From contig DVJY01000066.1 in assembly GCA_018716485.1 (NCBI GenBank), positions 1-64,000 of the forward strand: a DNA stretch of 64,000 nt, given 5' to 3'. A program made the translations under genes and the position numbers. The stretch comes from Candidatus Scybalocola faecipullorum (GTDB taxonomy: Bacteria > Bacillota > Clostridia > Lachnospirales > Lachnospiraceae). Each line of letters starts with the position of its first letter. The first letter of the stretch is position 1. Below, piece by piece: positions 17,334-29,343 of this stretch. The notes beneath the pieces are model-generated. The model was given only the letters and a program-made list of their open reading frames with translations. It was not told the origin of the DNA and did no database searches.

Positions 17334-18998
17334 ATGGAAAAAGAAACTGTTTCAAAGAATTTTATTGAGCAGATCATAGATAAAGACTTGGAAGAGGGGA
17401 AAGTTCAGGCAGTCTGCACGCGATTCCCTCCGGAACCTAATGGATATCTGCATATCGGACATGCAAAGTCTATTTTATTGAACTATGGTCTTGCAAAGAA
17501 ATATAACGGCAAGTTTAATCTGAGATTTGATGATACAAATCCTACGAAAGAAAAAACCGAATTCGTACAGTCGATTATTGACGACGTGGAATGGCTCGGC
17601 GCTCACTATGACGGCGAAGTTCGTTTCGCTTCCAACTATTTTGAGCAGATGTATGAAGCGGCAGTAAAGCTGATCAAGAAAGGCAAAGCATATGTCTGTG
17701 ATTTAAGCGCTGATGAGATCAGAGCATACAGAGGCACATTAACCGAACCGGGCAAAAACAGTCCGTACCGTGACCGCAGTATCGAGGAAAATCTGGACTT
17801 ATTTGAGCGTATGAAAAACGGCGAATTTCCGGACGGCTCCAAAGTGCTGAGAGCGAAGATCGATATGGCATCGTCCAATATTAATATGCGTGATCCGGTC
17901 ATTTACAGAGTGGCGCGTATGACCCACCACAATACAGGAGACCGGTGGTGCATTTATCCGATGTACGATTTTGCCCATCCGATCGAAGATGCGATTGAGG
18001 GTGTGACTCATTCCATATGTACATTGGAATTTGAAGATCACAGACCTTTATACGACTGGGTTGTCAGAGAATTGGAATATCCGAATCCGCCGCAGCAGAT
18101 TGAATTTGCAAAGCTTTACCTGACTAATGTCATTACAGGCAAACGCTATATTAAGCGGCTTGTGGATGAAGGGATTGTTGACGGCTGGGATGATCCTCGC
18201 CTTGTAACGATCGCTGCGCTGCGCCGCCGGGGATTTACACCGGAATCTATAAAGATGTTTATGGATCTTGTGGGCGTTTCAAAAAGCAACAGTTCTGTGG
18301 ATTATGCCATGTTGGAATACTGTATCAGAGAAGACCTGAAAATGAAAAAGAACCGTATGATGGCAGTGCTTGATCCGGTCAAAGTCATTATCGATAATTA
18401 TCCTGAGGGACAGACAGAGTATTTTGACGTTGTCAATAATCAGGAAAATGAATCACTTGGTACGAGAAAAGTGCCGTTTTGCCGGGAACTTTACATTGAA
18501 CGCGAAGACTTTATGGAAGAACCTCCAAAGAAATACTTCCGCCTTTTCCCGGGCAATGAAGTGCGCTTGATGAATGCATATTTTGTCAGATGCGTTGATT
18601 ATAAAAAAGATGAAAATGGAAAGATTACGGAAATCCATTGTACCTATGATCCGGAAACAAGAAGCGGCTCTGGCTTTACAGGCCGTAAAGTGAAAGGTAC
18701 AATTCACTGGGTCGCAGCGCCTTATGCGGTGCCGGCGACAGTGCGCCTGTATGAAAATTTAGTTGACGAATCCAAAGGCGTTTACAATGAGGATGGTTCT
18801 TTGAATCTGAACCCGGATTCTCTGACTGTTCTTGAAAATTGTCAGCTTGAGCCAAACTTTAAAGATGCGGCAAAGGGCGACAGCTTCCAGTTTGTAAGAC
18901 ACGGATATTTCTGTGTGGATACAAAAGATACAAAGGAAGGCTCCCTTGTATTTAACCGGATTGTTTCGTTAAAGAGTTCATATAAGCCGGGAAAATAA
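17334..18998 (+). CDS. glnS: Glutaminyl-tRNA synthetase
   Basis: Charges tRNA-Gln directly with glutamine. The 554-residue length matches bacterial GlnRS. The HIGH motif is in [16 protein letters not shown], and the KMSKS counterpart is VSKSNS, as usual for GlnRS. The catalytic domain is followed by the two anticodon-binding beta-barrels. ATG 17334 was chosen because CGGGAGG lies 9 bases upstream and [15 protein letters not shown] matches family N-termini. A direct GlnRS suggests the cell does not rely solely on the Glu-tRNA amidotransferase route. Confidence 0.96.
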   Translation: MEKETVSKNFIEQIIDKDLEEGKVQAVCTRFPPEPNGYLHIGHAKSILLNYGLAKKYNGKFNLRFDDTNPTKEKTEFVQSIIDDVEWLGAHYDGEVRFASNYFEQMYEAAVKLIKKGKAYVCDLSADEIRAYRGTLTEPGKNSPYRDRSIEENLDLFERMKNGEFPDGSKVLRAKIDMASSNINMRDPVIYRVARMTHHNTGDRWCIYPMYDFAHPIEDAIEGVTHSICTLEFEDHRPLYDWVVRELEYPNPPQQIEFAKLYLTNVITGKRYIKRLVDEGIVDGWDDPRLVTIAALRRRGFTPESIKMFMDLVGVSKSNSSVDYAMLEYCIREDLKMKKNRMMAVLDPVKVIIDNYPEGQTEYFDVVNNQENESLGTRKVPFCRELYIEREDFMEEPPKKYFRLFPGNEVRLMNAYFVRCVDYKKDENGKITEIHCTYDPETRSGSGFTGRKVKGTIHWVAAPYAVPATVRLYENLVDESKGVYNEDGSLNLNPDSLTVLENCQLEPNFKDAAKGDSFQFVRHGYFCVDTKDTKEGSLVFNRIVSLKSSYKPGK

Positions 18999-19007
18999 AA
19001 AATGTAC

Positions 19008-19047
19008 GAAAGATGCATCGCCGGGTGGTGATGCGTCTTTCTTTTTT
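19008..19047 (+). terminator. Terminator after glnS
   Basis: GAAAGATGCATC (19008-19019) pairs with GATGCGTCTTTC (19030-19041) with one G-T pair, followed by six T. Confidence 0.88.
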
Positions 19048-19129
19048 GAAAAATGAAGATATAAAGAGAAAACAAGAGAAAAACAGAATAAAGACCATAA
19101 AAATCGGAAATATTCGGATAAAGACGTTC

Positions 19130-19158
19130 TTGCAAAAATAGAAAGAAAAACATATTAT
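19130..19158 (+). promoter_or_regulatory. groESL promoter
   Basis: TTGCAA at 19130-19135, a 17-base spacer, TATTAT at 19153-19158, just upstream of the CIRCE operator. Confidence 0.82.
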
Positions 19159-19170
19159 AAGGACAGTTGG

Positions 19171-19197
19171 TTAGCACTCGATTTTAGTGAGTGCTAA
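19171..19197 (+). promoter_or_regulatory. CIRCE operator (HrcA binding site)
   Basis: A perfect consensus, TTAGCACTC-N9-GAGTGCTAA, located 13-39 bases after the -10 box. It places groESL under HrcA heat-shock repression. Confidence 0.97.
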
Positions 19198-19237
19198 TAA
19201 ATCAAAAAAGCAATTTATTTCAAGGAGGAATTCTAAT

Positions 19238-19522
19238 ATGAAGTTAGTACCATTGGGAGACAGAGTTGTATTAAAACATTTAGAGGCTGAAGAAAAGACA
19301 AAATCCGGTATTGTTCTTGCCGGTCAGGCTAAAGAAAAACCTCAGGAAGCTGAAGTTATCGCTGTAGGCCCGGGCGGAGTGATCGACGGTAAAGAAGTAA
19401 AGATGGAAGTTTCTGTCGGCGCTAAAGTTATTTATCAGAAATATGCAGGTACAGAAGTGAAGTTAGACGGTGAAGAATATGTCATCGTTAAACAAAGCGA
19501 TATCCTTGCTGTTGTAGAATAA
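19238..19522 (+). CDS. groES: Co-chaperonin GroES
   Basis: The 10-kDa lid of the GroEL chaperonin, 94 residues. The family N-terminus [15 protein letters not shown] and the mobile loop around [19 protein letters not shown] are intact. ATG 19238 follows CAAGGAGGAATT; the frame is open further upstream through the CIRCE, but that part is not coding. It is 57 bases upstream of groEL under the CIRCE promoter. Confidence 0.98.
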   Translation: MKLVPLGDRVVLKHLEAEEKTKSGIVLAGQAKEKPQEAEVIAVGPGGVIDGKEVKMEVSVGAKVIYQKYAGTEVKLDGEEYVIVKQSDILAVVE

Positions 19523-19567
19523 TCCGACAGTATTTAGTTAAAGAAAATCAGTTTCATGAATATATAG

Positions 19568-21205
<1,638 letters not shown>

Positions 21206-21236
21206 TTGCCTGATACAGCAAAGATAAAGATATGTA

Positions 21237-21273
21237 ACAGCCGCCGGAAGTACTTCCGGCGGCTGTGTTATTT
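21237..21273 (+). terminator. Terminator after groEL
   Basis: A fully palindromic hairpin, ACAGCCGCCGGAAGT/ACTTCCGGCGGCTGT (21237-21266), followed by a modest T-rich stretch. Confidence 0.75.
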
Positions 21274-21390
21274 GATACACCCGGAAAGCAGATCATTGGT
21301 TTATCGCGGCGGCGGGGAAGATGCGGTCATGTCTGATTTTGAAAGAGTCGGAATTTATATTAAAGTTTAATAAATTTTCCTTTAAAATGC

Positions 21391-21419
21391 TTTATCATTT
21401 CCTGCAGATTGTGTATAAT
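21391..21419 (+). promoter_or_regulatory. Promoter of the 21457 gene
   Basis: TATAAT at 21414-21419, with a weak -35 (TTTATC, 21391-21396) 17 bases upstream. Confidence 0.55.
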
Positions 21420-21456
21420 AAATAGCAGTATATTACATAGTGGAGGAATAATTACG

Positions 21457-21972
21457 ATGATGAACGAAAATACGGGAGATGTATTCTCAGAGGTACTTGT
21501 GAAAAGAAAGATGGTGTCGACCAATTATCTGATTGTTTTGGCGACAGTACTTGGCGCGGCTGTGCTGACATTGGCGCTGCTGTTATTTTTGCCTACATTT
21601 ATTGTTGTTGCTATAGCAATTTGGTTCGGTGTCTATTTTGTAATCAGCATACAGAAAGTAGAATATGAGTATATTTTCACATCGGGAGATTTGGATATTG
21701 ACCAGATTTCCGGCAATTTCAAAAGAAAAAGAAAGTTGGAACTGACAGGCGACAGCATTGAGATTATTGCCCCTGAAGACTCGCATGAATTAGATTCATA
21801 TAGAAATGGCCAGTACAAAGTATATGATTTTTCTTCAAGAGATAAAAGTAAGAAAAGATATGTGATTATTGCTAATATAAGTAACGGACGTGTGAAGGTC
21901 TTCTTTGAGCCTACAGAGAAGATGATTGACAATATGTGGAAGTATTCACCAAGACGCGTTAAAAAATATTAA
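21457..21972 (+). CDS. Conserved two-pass membrane protein of unknown function
   Basis: A 171-residue protein. Two hydrophobic segments at about residues 20-60 form a hairpin, followed by a hydrophilic C-terminal domain rich in beta-strand patterns and basic residues. There is no enzyme motif. It resembles small bPH-like or DUF6106-type membrane proteins common in Lachnospiraceae, but I cannot assign the family firmly. ATG 21457 (or 21460) follows GTGGAGGAATAA. It is a single gene with its own promoter and terminator. Confidence 0.7.
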   Translation: MMNENTGDVFSEVLVKRKMVSTNYLIVLATVLGAAVLTLALLLFLPTFIVVAIAIWFGVYFVISIQKVEYEYIFTSGDLDIDQISGNFKRKRKLELTGDSIEIIAPEDSHELDSYRNGQYKVYDFSSRDKSKKRYVIIANISNGRVKVFFEPTEKMIDNMWKYSPRRVKKY

Positions 21973-21977
21973 ACAGG

Positions 21978-22016
21978 TGCGTGCCGCTGAGGAAACTCAG
22001 ACGGCGCGCATTTTGT
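21978..22016 (+). terminator. Terminator after the 21457 gene
   Basis: TGCGTGCCG-CTGAG (21978-21991) pairs with CTCAG-A-CGGCGCGCA (21996-22010), followed by TTTTGTT. Confidence 0.8.
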
Positions 22017-22070
22017 TATTAGAAAATCGTGTACTAATAAATAAGATAAGTAATAATAATACATAATCTG

Positions 22071-22099
22071 TTGACTTTTTCAGACACATTTGATACACT
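22071..22099 (+). promoter_or_regulatory. guaB promoter
   Basis: TTGACT at 22071-22076, a 17-base spacer, TACACT at 22094-22099. Confidence 0.72.
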
Positions 22100-22159
22100 T
22101 TTCTAAACTTGTGAGGACATCATATTAATAGGATGTTAAACAGTTCAAAGAGAAAATAA

Positions 22160-23629
<1,470 letters not shown>

Positions 23630-23676
23630 TAAATCTTAAAATTTAATGAAGAAACATAAGTATTCCTTAGCATTTC

Positions 23677-23705
23677 TTGTTTTTTCAATAAGCAGATGAT
23701 ACAAT
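23677..23705 (+). promoter_or_regulatory. Promoter of the amidase gene
   Basis: TTGTTT at 23677-23682, a 17-base spacer, TACAAT at 23700-23705. Confidence 0.65.
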
Positions 23706-23781
23706 AACAGTATGCAAGGTCAAAATACCTTTGTCCTTATACCAGTTTATAATATCATACGAAAGAAAAGCAGGTTAATTG

Positions 23782-24501
23782 ATGGAATACAAGAATAACA
23801 GGCAAAGGACGGCGGCGCATCCGTCCGGGCCGAGGAAAAAATATAAAAAAAGACGAAAAAACAAATACCATCGCCGGCTTTCATTTTTGAAAGCCGGCAT
23901 TATTATTTTGCTGCTGTGTATCGGCGTTGTTCTGTTTTTTATATTGAGACCCCATGGGGACTCTCGATGGAAAGTGGAAGCTTCCGAATATGATGATCAT
24001 CGCCCGGCGTTGGATGTTCAGCTGCTGACGCCTAATGAATATTCGCGGCCGCAGACGCCGCTGACTTCTGTTAATGGGATTGTGTTTCATTATACGGCAA
24101 ATCCGGGGACAGATGCACAAAACAACAGGGATTATTTCGAAGGACTCAAAGACAGTCACCTGACTTATGCCAGCAGCCATTTTGTAGTCGGTCTGGAAGG
24201 ACAGATTATTCAGTGTATTCCGACTTCGGAGATATGTTATGCGTCAAACAGCCGGAATTCAGATACTGTAGCCATTGAAGTCTGTCATCCTGATGAAAGC
24301 GGGAAGTTTACGGATGAAACATATGATGCCCTTGTCTGGCTGACCGGGTGGCTTTGTACATATTTGGAGGTCAGCCCTGATCAGGTCATCCGTCATTATG
24401 ATGTTACCGGAAAAATATGTCCGAAATATTTTGTTGATCATGAAGATGCATGGAATGACTTTAAGGACGATGTAAAGGCGTGGATTCGAGTCAATACATA
24501 A
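23782..24501 (+). CDS. N-acetylmuramoyl-L-alanine amidase (Amidase_2), membrane-anchored
   Basis: Cleaves the bond between muramic acid and the stem peptide. The 239-residue protein has a very basic N-terminus, one membrane anchor (about residues 34-55) and an extracellular amidase domain. Zinc ligands appear as FHYTANPG and VIRHYDVTGKICP (His and Cys), and the conserved Glu is in AIEVCHP. ATG 23782 is preferred over TTG 23779; the ribosome binding site is weak. Its 3' end overlaps the converging ylbJ gene by 11 bases. Confidence 0.9.
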   Translation: MEYKNNRQRTAAHPSGPRKKYKKRRKNKYHRRLSFLKAGIIILLLCIGVVLFFILRPHGDSRWKVEASEYDDHRPALDVQLLTPNEYSRPQTPLTSVNGIVFHYTANPGTDAQNNRDYFEGLKDSHLTYASSHFVVGLEGQIIQCIPTSEICYASNSRNSDTVAIEVCHPDESGKFTDETYDALVWLTGWLCTYLEVSPDQVIRHYDVTGKICPKYFVDHEDAWNDFKDDVKAWIRVNT

Positions 24502-25429
24502 CAGACAAACATGCGGCAGTGATACAGCCGGCCATGATACCATGGCCGGCTTTACTTATGAGATAATACTTCAAAGGAAGCCTTTGAACGCTGATGATAC
24601 CGTATGTCTGAGCAGCGGCAGCCAGTCCGCCGAAACAGACAAAAGCAGCAGAGCCGATAATTTTAACAGAGTCATCAATGTTTAAAGCGCAAAGAGCGGC
24701 AAGGCCAGTTGTCTGTTCCATAAAGCCGGAAAGACAGGCAGGAAGAAATCCTGACACATTAAAAAGTGCCGGAAAGGGAAGCTTAGACAGCAGTTGGCAG
24801 AAAATAGAAAAAATAATCATATAACCGCCTATTTTTTGAATGAGTTCAAGAGAGGAAATCAGACATCCGTCCACAGATAATGATAAAGCCGACATGGGCA
24901 TCTGTGCGGAAACTGACAGGAATGCCGGCTGTTTTCTGTAAAAAAAGAAGCGCCATATCCGGGCATTGAGCCAGGTGCTTGTGAAAATAACGGCAAAAAA
25001 CATAATAGTCAGGTCCGGGCGGGCAAGACATGCGCCAAGGACAAAGTTTACGACAAACATAGGACTTGGATTATTGCAGAAGCACAGCAGATAAACAGCT
25101 TCGTTCCGGCTGATGACTTTGGTGTTCAGACTGTCGGAAATTGCTTTGGCGCCCATGGGATAGCCGCATAAAAAGCCGATGATCACGGCATAGGAGCCGC
25201 CCGAAGTACATCCGAAAAGCCGCGAGATAACCGGGCCGAACAGGCGGTTAAAGAGGCGGATGCCGCCGCCGGCGCGGATAAGGCCTGTAATCAGAATAAA
25301 TGGGAAAACAGAAGGGATCATTGTGTTAAACCAGAGCAGAAGACCATTTTTTGCGCCGGCAGCACAATCTGCGGGAAATATAAAAAGCAGCGCCAGAAAG
25401 AGCAAAACCGGCCATATATAAGTTTTCAT
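24491..25429 (-). CDS. ylbJ: Sporulation integral membrane protein YlbJ
   Basis: A 312-residue polytopic membrane protein with two nucleoside-transporter-gate domains. Characteristic stretches are NTMIPSVFPFILITGLI, GFLCGYPMGAKAISD and NNPSPMFVVNFVLG. In Bacillus, YlbJ is needed for spore cortex formation and is made under sigma-E. ATG 25429 follows AGGTG; a GTG at 25435 is in frame. It lies 72 bases downstream of tmcAL on the same strand. Its last codons overlap the converging amidase gene and contain that gene's terminator. Confidence 0.92.
   Translation of the reverse strand: MKTYIWPVLLFLALLFIFPADCAAGAKNGLLLWFNTMIPSVFPFILITGLIRAGGGIRLFNRLFGPVISRLFGCTSGGSYAVIIGFLCGYPMGAKAISDSLNTKVISRNEAVYLLCFCNNPSPMFVVNFVLGACLARPDLTIMFFAVIFTSTWLNARIWRFFFYRKQPAFLSVSAQMPMSALSLSVDGCLISSLELIQKIGGYMIIFSIFCQLLSKLPFPALFNVSGFLPACLSGFMEQTTGLAALCALNIDDSVKIIGSAAFVCFGGLAAAAQTYGIISVQRLPLKYYLISKAGHGIMAGCITAACLSVMY
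24526..24558. terminator. Hairpin terminator for the amidase gene, embedded in the ylbJ coding end
   Basis: AGCCGGCCATG (24526-24536) pairs perfectly with CATGGCCGGCT (24541-24551), followed by TTACTT. It lies inside the last 70 bases of ylbJ. Confidence 0.65.
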
Positions 25430-25501
25430 GGGCACACCTGAATGGGACTTTACATTAAATATATGCAGGGGGCCACGGCGGCTATGTCCGCAGCGGGCGG
25501 T

Positions 25502-26719
25502 TTATACGATAATAAGGCCCCGGGAAAATTCATGGGGAATAAAACGGCGGCCCCTCTCATTTAAAACTTGACGGTAAAGATTATCGGCAAACAGATTTTG
25601 ATTAAACAGCGCCAACTGTGCTTCGTTCAGACGACGGCCGGCATCGGCAGCTTTGGTAATCACGGGAATACTGCTGTTTTCCTTTAATGCGCGGAGCAGC
25701 GGAGCAGCAGACTTCCTGAAACCGAGGATCCGGACATAAGGCGCGGCTTCCATTTGAAGAAAATTTTGCATATCCTTCTGAGTGATGCCAAGCATGACAT
25801 GGGTCAGCGCCCGGGCAATCCGAGTCATCGTGTAATTTTTTGACTTAATATGCATGCAGAAACTGTCAAAGTCCTGATATTGTCCGAGCAGCTTTGAGAT
25901 GCGTGAAGCGAGAAATTCATCCATATCTTCAATTTGTTCAAGATGACAGCAGACAGACAGCGCATAGTAAAGCATTCCTGAAAACATCCTGCCGGAAACC
26001 GGCGGAAAATCTTTGAGGAACGAAATATAGGCAGATGCGGCAGCTTTTGGCATGTATTGGTCAAAAGTCTTAAAATCCGGCTGCTCAAAGGTGAGGCGGC
26101 GCAGCGCTTTGGCAGAACAAAAATGTTCCCCCAGCGACAGATCGTGATATCCGGATGACTGACGGCGGACTGTCACAGGAAGTATGGGCGCGCCGGTTTT
26201 TTGAATTGCCCGGATGTATTCGATGCCGAGAATATTATTCGGTGTCAGCAGGCCGAAAGCTTTAGGAAAACATGATTCAAGCGCCTTTTGACGGGCCAGA
26301 GCGTAAGACTGGCCGGATTTTATCCCTGCTTTAAGCACGGCTTTAAAATCTTCCGGTTCTTGGGACAGTATTTGCGCAGCCTGCTCAAGCAGCCGGATAT
26401 CGCCGCACTCGGAGCCAAATCCAAGATGGGTCACAATGCCGGTATGTGCCAGCAAAGAGACACCGCCGAAGGCAAAATATCCCGCACTGGCGCAGGCAGC
26501 ATGAACAGGCAGTTCAATGACGAGATCAGCGCCGCAGTCAAGAGCCATCTGTGTCCTGACGTACTTATCTGTAATGGCAGCTTTTCCGCGCTGCGTAAAA
26601 TTGCCGCTCATGGCAATGACCGTGTAATCGGCGCCGGCAAGCTGCCTGCAGGCGTCAAGCTGATAACTGTGTCCGTTGTGAAAAGGATTATATTCTGCGA
26701 TAATTCCGAGAACTTTCAA
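25502..26719 (-). CDS. tmcAL: tRNA(Met) cytidine acetate ligase (YlbM family)
   Basis: Uses acetate and ATP to acetylate C34 of elongator tRNA-Met. It is a nucleotidyltransferase-fold enzyme, 405 residues. The HxGH motif is EYNPFHNGH near the N-terminus, followed by AMSGNFTQRG and FGFGSECGD-type motifs. The start was set at TTG 26719 because GGAGG lies 7 bases upstream and the protein then begins as MKVLGIIAEYNPFHNGH; GTG 26728 overlaps the ribosome binding site. Divergent from pta-ackA, whose pathway produces its substrate acetate. Confidence 0.92.
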   Translation of the reverse strand: MKVLGIIAEYNPFHNGHSYQLDACRQLAGADYTVIAMSGNFTQRGKAAITDKYVRTQMALDCGADLVIELPVHAACASAGYFAFGGVSLLAHTGIVTHLGFGSECGDIRLLEQAAQILSQEPEDFKAVLKAGIKSGQSYALARQKALESCFPKAFGLLTPNNILGIEYIRAIQKTGAPILPVTVRRQSSGYHDLSLGEHFCSAKALRRLTFEQPDFKTFDQYMPKAAASAYISFLKDFPPVSGRMFSGMLYYALSVCCHLEQIEDMDEFLASRISKLLGQYQDFDSFCMHIKSKNYTMTRIARALTHVMLGITQKDMQNFLQMEAAPYVRILGFRKSAAPLLRALKENSSIPVITKAADAGRRLNEAQLALFNQNLFADNLYRQVLNERGRRFIPHEFSRGLIIV

Positions 26720-26823
26720 AGGGCTCACCTCCGGTCAATGATGCCTTTTATTATAATAGAAACATCAGGCGCTGACAAGCCTGAAAATCTTGCTGTGCAC
26801 TGATTAAAATACAAAGAAATCCA

Positions 26824-26852
26824 TTGTAATTTTTATAGAAAAAGTATAGAAT
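26824..26852 (+). promoter_or_regulatory. pta promoter
   Basis: TTGTAA at 26824-26829, a 17-base spacer, TAGAAT at 26847-26852. Confidence 0.7.
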
Positions 26853-26904
26853 AATAGGTGAAAACTTGAAAAAGTTAACATATTGTAGGAGGTAACTTTA
26901 TACT

Positions 26905-27885
26905 ATGTTTGGATTCGGAACTTTAATTGACATTTTGAAAAAACATCCGAGAAAAATCGTGTTTACAGAAGGTATGGATTCACGTATTCTGGAAGCATCA
27001 TCACGGTTGCTTGCAAGCAATTTTCTCCATCCGATTTTAGTGGGAAACCCGGATGAGATTTTTGCAGCGGCAGAAGATACCGGCTTTAATATCCGCGGCG
27101 CCGAGATTATTGATCCGCAGAATTTTGACCGTATGGACGAGATGGTAGAGATGTTCTGCGAACTTCGTAAAAGCAAAGGTGTAACTCCGGAGCAGGCAAG
27201 AAAAATCGTTGTTCAGCCAAACTATTTCGGTACAATGCTTGTAAAGATGGGTATTGCAGACGCACTTTTAGGCGGCGCTACATATTCGACAGCAGATACG
27301 GTTCGTCCGGCACTTCAGCTCATTAAGACAAAACCGGGCAATTCTATTGTATCCTCATGCTTTATTATGGTGCGTTCCACTGTCGGCGGCAACGAAGTGC
27401 TTGCGATGGGCGACTGCGCGATTAACATTAAACCGACAGAAGATGAACTTGTGGAAATCGGTCTTGGCTGCGCAGAATGCGCAAAGATTTTCGGTATTGA
27501 TCCGAAGGTGGCATTTTTAAGCTATTCAACCCTCGGCTCAGGCAAAGGCGAAGATGTGGATAAGATGCGCAACGCAGCGGCAAAAGCAAAATTGAAAGCG
27601 CCTGATCTTCCGATTGAAGGCGAGATTCAGTTCGACGCAGCTGTAGATCCGCGTGTTGCCCGCACAAAATGCCCTGATTCAAAAGTTGCCGGCCATGCCA
27701 ATACATTTATTTTCCCTGACATCAATGCTGCAAACATCGGTTATAAGATTACGCAGCGTCTTGGTAATTTCGACGCTTACGGTCCGATTTTGATCGGTTT
27801 GAATGCGCCGATCAACGACTTGTCCCGCGGCTGCAACGCAATGGAAGTTTATTCAATGGCGATTATTACCGCAGCATTGGCATAA
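26905..27885 (+). CDS. pta: Phosphate acetyltransferase
   Basis: Converts acetyl-CoA and phosphate to acetyl phosphate in the acetate fermentation pathway. The 326-residue length is that of the short, single-domain Pta. Conserved stretches include KIVFTEGMDSRILEA, LLGGATYSTADTVRPALQ, SSCFIMV and NLSRGCNAMEVY-type C-terminal sequence (here NDLSRGCNAMEVYSMA). GTAGGAGGTAAC precedes ATG 26905. A terminator separates it from ackA, which has its own promoter. Confidence 0.97.
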   Translation: MFGFGTLIDILKKHPRKIVFTEGMDSRILEASSRLLASNFLHPILVGNPDEIFAAAEDTGFNIRGAEIIDPQNFDRMDEMVEMFCELRKSKGVTPEQARKIVVQPNYFGTMLVKMGIADALLGGATYSTADTVRPALQLIKTKPGNSIVSSCFIMVRSTVGGNEVLAMGDCAINIKPTEDELVEIGLGCAECAKIFGIDPKVAFLSYSTLGSGKGEDVDKMRNAAAKAKLKAPDLPIEGEIQFDAAVDPRVARTKCPDSKVAGHANTFIFPDINAANIGYKITQRLGNFDAYGPILIGLNAPINDLSRGCNAMEVYSMAIITAALA

Positions 27886-27913
27886 GAGACGAAAAAAGAG
27901 AACCAAAACAGCA

Positions 27914-27948
27914 AAAGCCGAAGCACATATAACTGCTTCGGCTTTAAT
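27914..27948 (+). terminator. Terminator between pta and ackA
   Basis: AAAGCCGAAGC (27914-27924) pairs perfectly with GCTTCGGCTTT (27934-27944); the T-tract is short, so read-through to ackA is possible. Confidence 0.7.
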
Positions 27949-27961
27949 ATGTGAAAAAAAC

Positions 27962-27990
27962 TTGTATGATTTTACTAATTATTATATAAT
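27962..27990 (+). promoter_or_regulatory. ackA promoter
   Basis: TTGTAT at 27962-27967, a 17-base spacer, TATAAT at 27985-27990. Confidence 0.85.
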
Positions 27991-27997
27991 ATAAGCG

Positions 27998-28050
27998 TGC
28001 AGCCTCGGCGAACAAGGGAAACAGTGCGAAGGTTGGGGAGGCGCCTGATG
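27998..28050 (+). promoter_or_regulatory. Structured 5' leader of ackA
   Basis: The roughly 80-base leader contains GCCTC near 28003 and GAGGC near 28038, able to close a stem over a 30-base purine-rich loop, ahead of AAAAGGAG. It does not match any riboswitch class I know. Confidence 0.35.
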
Positions 28051-28078
28051 AAAAAATAAAGTAAAAGGAGAAATTTCA

Positions 28079-29272
28079 ATGAATGTTTTAGTAATCAACT
28101 GTGGAAGCTCATCTTTAAAATTCCAGCTTATCAATTCTGATACGGAAGCTGTATTGGCCAAAGGTTTGTGTGAGCGTATTGCTATCGACGGAAGCCGTCT
28201 TGTATATCAGCCTGCAGGCAAAGAAAAAATCAGAAAAGAAGCGCCGATGCCAACGCATACAGAAGCCATTGCGATGGTGCTTTCAGCGCTGACAGATCCT
28301 GAAATCGGCGTCATCAAGGATATGAGCGAAATTGATGCAGTAGGCCACAGACTTGTTCACGGCGGTGAAAAATTCTCAGCATCAACAATACTGACAGACG
28401 AAGTATTGAAAGTCGTTGAAGAGTGTTCTGAGTTGGCGCCGCTGCATAATCCGGCAAACCTGATCGGCGTTGCGGCATGTAAGGAACTGATGCCGAACAC
28501 ACCGATGGTTGGTGTTTTTGATACGGCGTTCCATCAGACGATGCCTGAGGAAGCGTATCTTTACGGGCTGCCAAAAGAATATTATGAAAAATATAAAATC
28601 AGACGTTACGGCTTCCACGGAACAAGCCACAGCTATGTATCAAAGAAAGCTGCCCAACTGCTTGGGAAACCTTACGATCAGGTAAGAACAATTGTCTGCC
28701 ATCTGGGCAACGGCGCAAGCTGCTGTGCAGTAAAATACGGAAAATCTGTAGATACATCGATGGGGCTGACACCGCTGGAAGGTTTGATCATGGGGACACG
28801 TTCCGGTGATATTGATCCGGCGATTGTCGAATTCATTGCTAAAAAGGAAAATTTGGATATTGAAGGCGTTATGAACGTTCTGAATAAAAAATCCGGTGTC
28901 TTAGGTATTTCCGGATATACAAGCGATTTTATGGATCTGGAAAGAGACAGTCTGGCAAATAAGCCGGAAGCGCTTTTGACAATGAAAGTTTTTGCGTACA
29001 GAGTTGCTAAATACATCGGCGCTTACACAGCAGCTATGAACGGCGTGGATGCTATCGTATTTACAGCAGGTCTCGGTGAAAATAATAAATATGTGCGCAA
29101 TGATATATGTGCTTACCTGGGCTATCTGGGCATTGAACTGGATCAGGAAAAGAATGCAAAGCGTGGTGAGGATATTATTATCAGCACTCCGGATTCCAAA
29201 GTTGCCGTCATGGTAATTCCTACAAATGAAGAACTGGCGATCTGCCGTGAAACAGTTGCGCTTGTAAAATAA
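28079..29272 (+). CDS. ackA: Acetate kinase
   Basis: Makes ATP and acetate from acetyl phosphate, completing the Pta-AckA pathway. The 397-residue ASKHA-fold enzyme has MNVLVINCGSSSLKFQL at the N-terminus, GFHGTSHSYVSKKAA, the signature GLTPLEGLIMGTRSGDIDP, and FTAGLGENN near the C-terminus. AAAAGGAG lies 9 bases upstream of ATG. Confidence 0.98.
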   Translation: MNVLVINCGSSSLKFQLINSDTEAVLAKGLCERIAIDGSRLVYQPAGKEKIRKEAPMPTHTEAIAMVLSALTDPEIGVIKDMSEIDAVGHRLVHGGEKFSASTILTDEVLKVVEECSELAPLHNPANLIGVAACKELMPNTPMVGVFDTAFHQTMPEEAYLYGLPKEYYEKYKIRRYGFHGTSHSYVSKKAAQLLGKPYDQVRTIVCHLGNGASCCAVKYGKSVDTSMGLTPLEGLIMGTRSGDIDPAIVEFIAKKENLDIEGVMNVLNKKSGVLGISGYTSDFMDLERDSLANKPEALLTMKVFAYRVAKYIGAYTAAMNGVDAIVFTAGLGENNKYVRNDICAYLGYLGIELDQEKNAKRGEDIIISTPDSKVAVMVIPTNEELAICRETVALVK

Positions 29273-29286
29273 TTCTAAAGTTTTAG

Positions 29287-29315
29287 TTGACAAAACAGGA
29301 AGCCGAATGTATAAT
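29287..29315 (+). promoter_or_regulatory. Consensus promoter of the yceD-rpmF operon
   Basis: TTGACA at 29287-29292, a 17-base spacer and TATAAT at 29310-29315, a perfect vegetative promoter, as expected for a ribosomal protein operon. Confidence 0.95.
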
Positions 29316-29343
29316 TATCAAGGTATGGATTTAGGAGATGTCT

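Noticed and set aside
26288..26803. Plus-strand ORF of 171 residues
   Set aside because: Opposite strand of tmcAL, whose protein family is certain.
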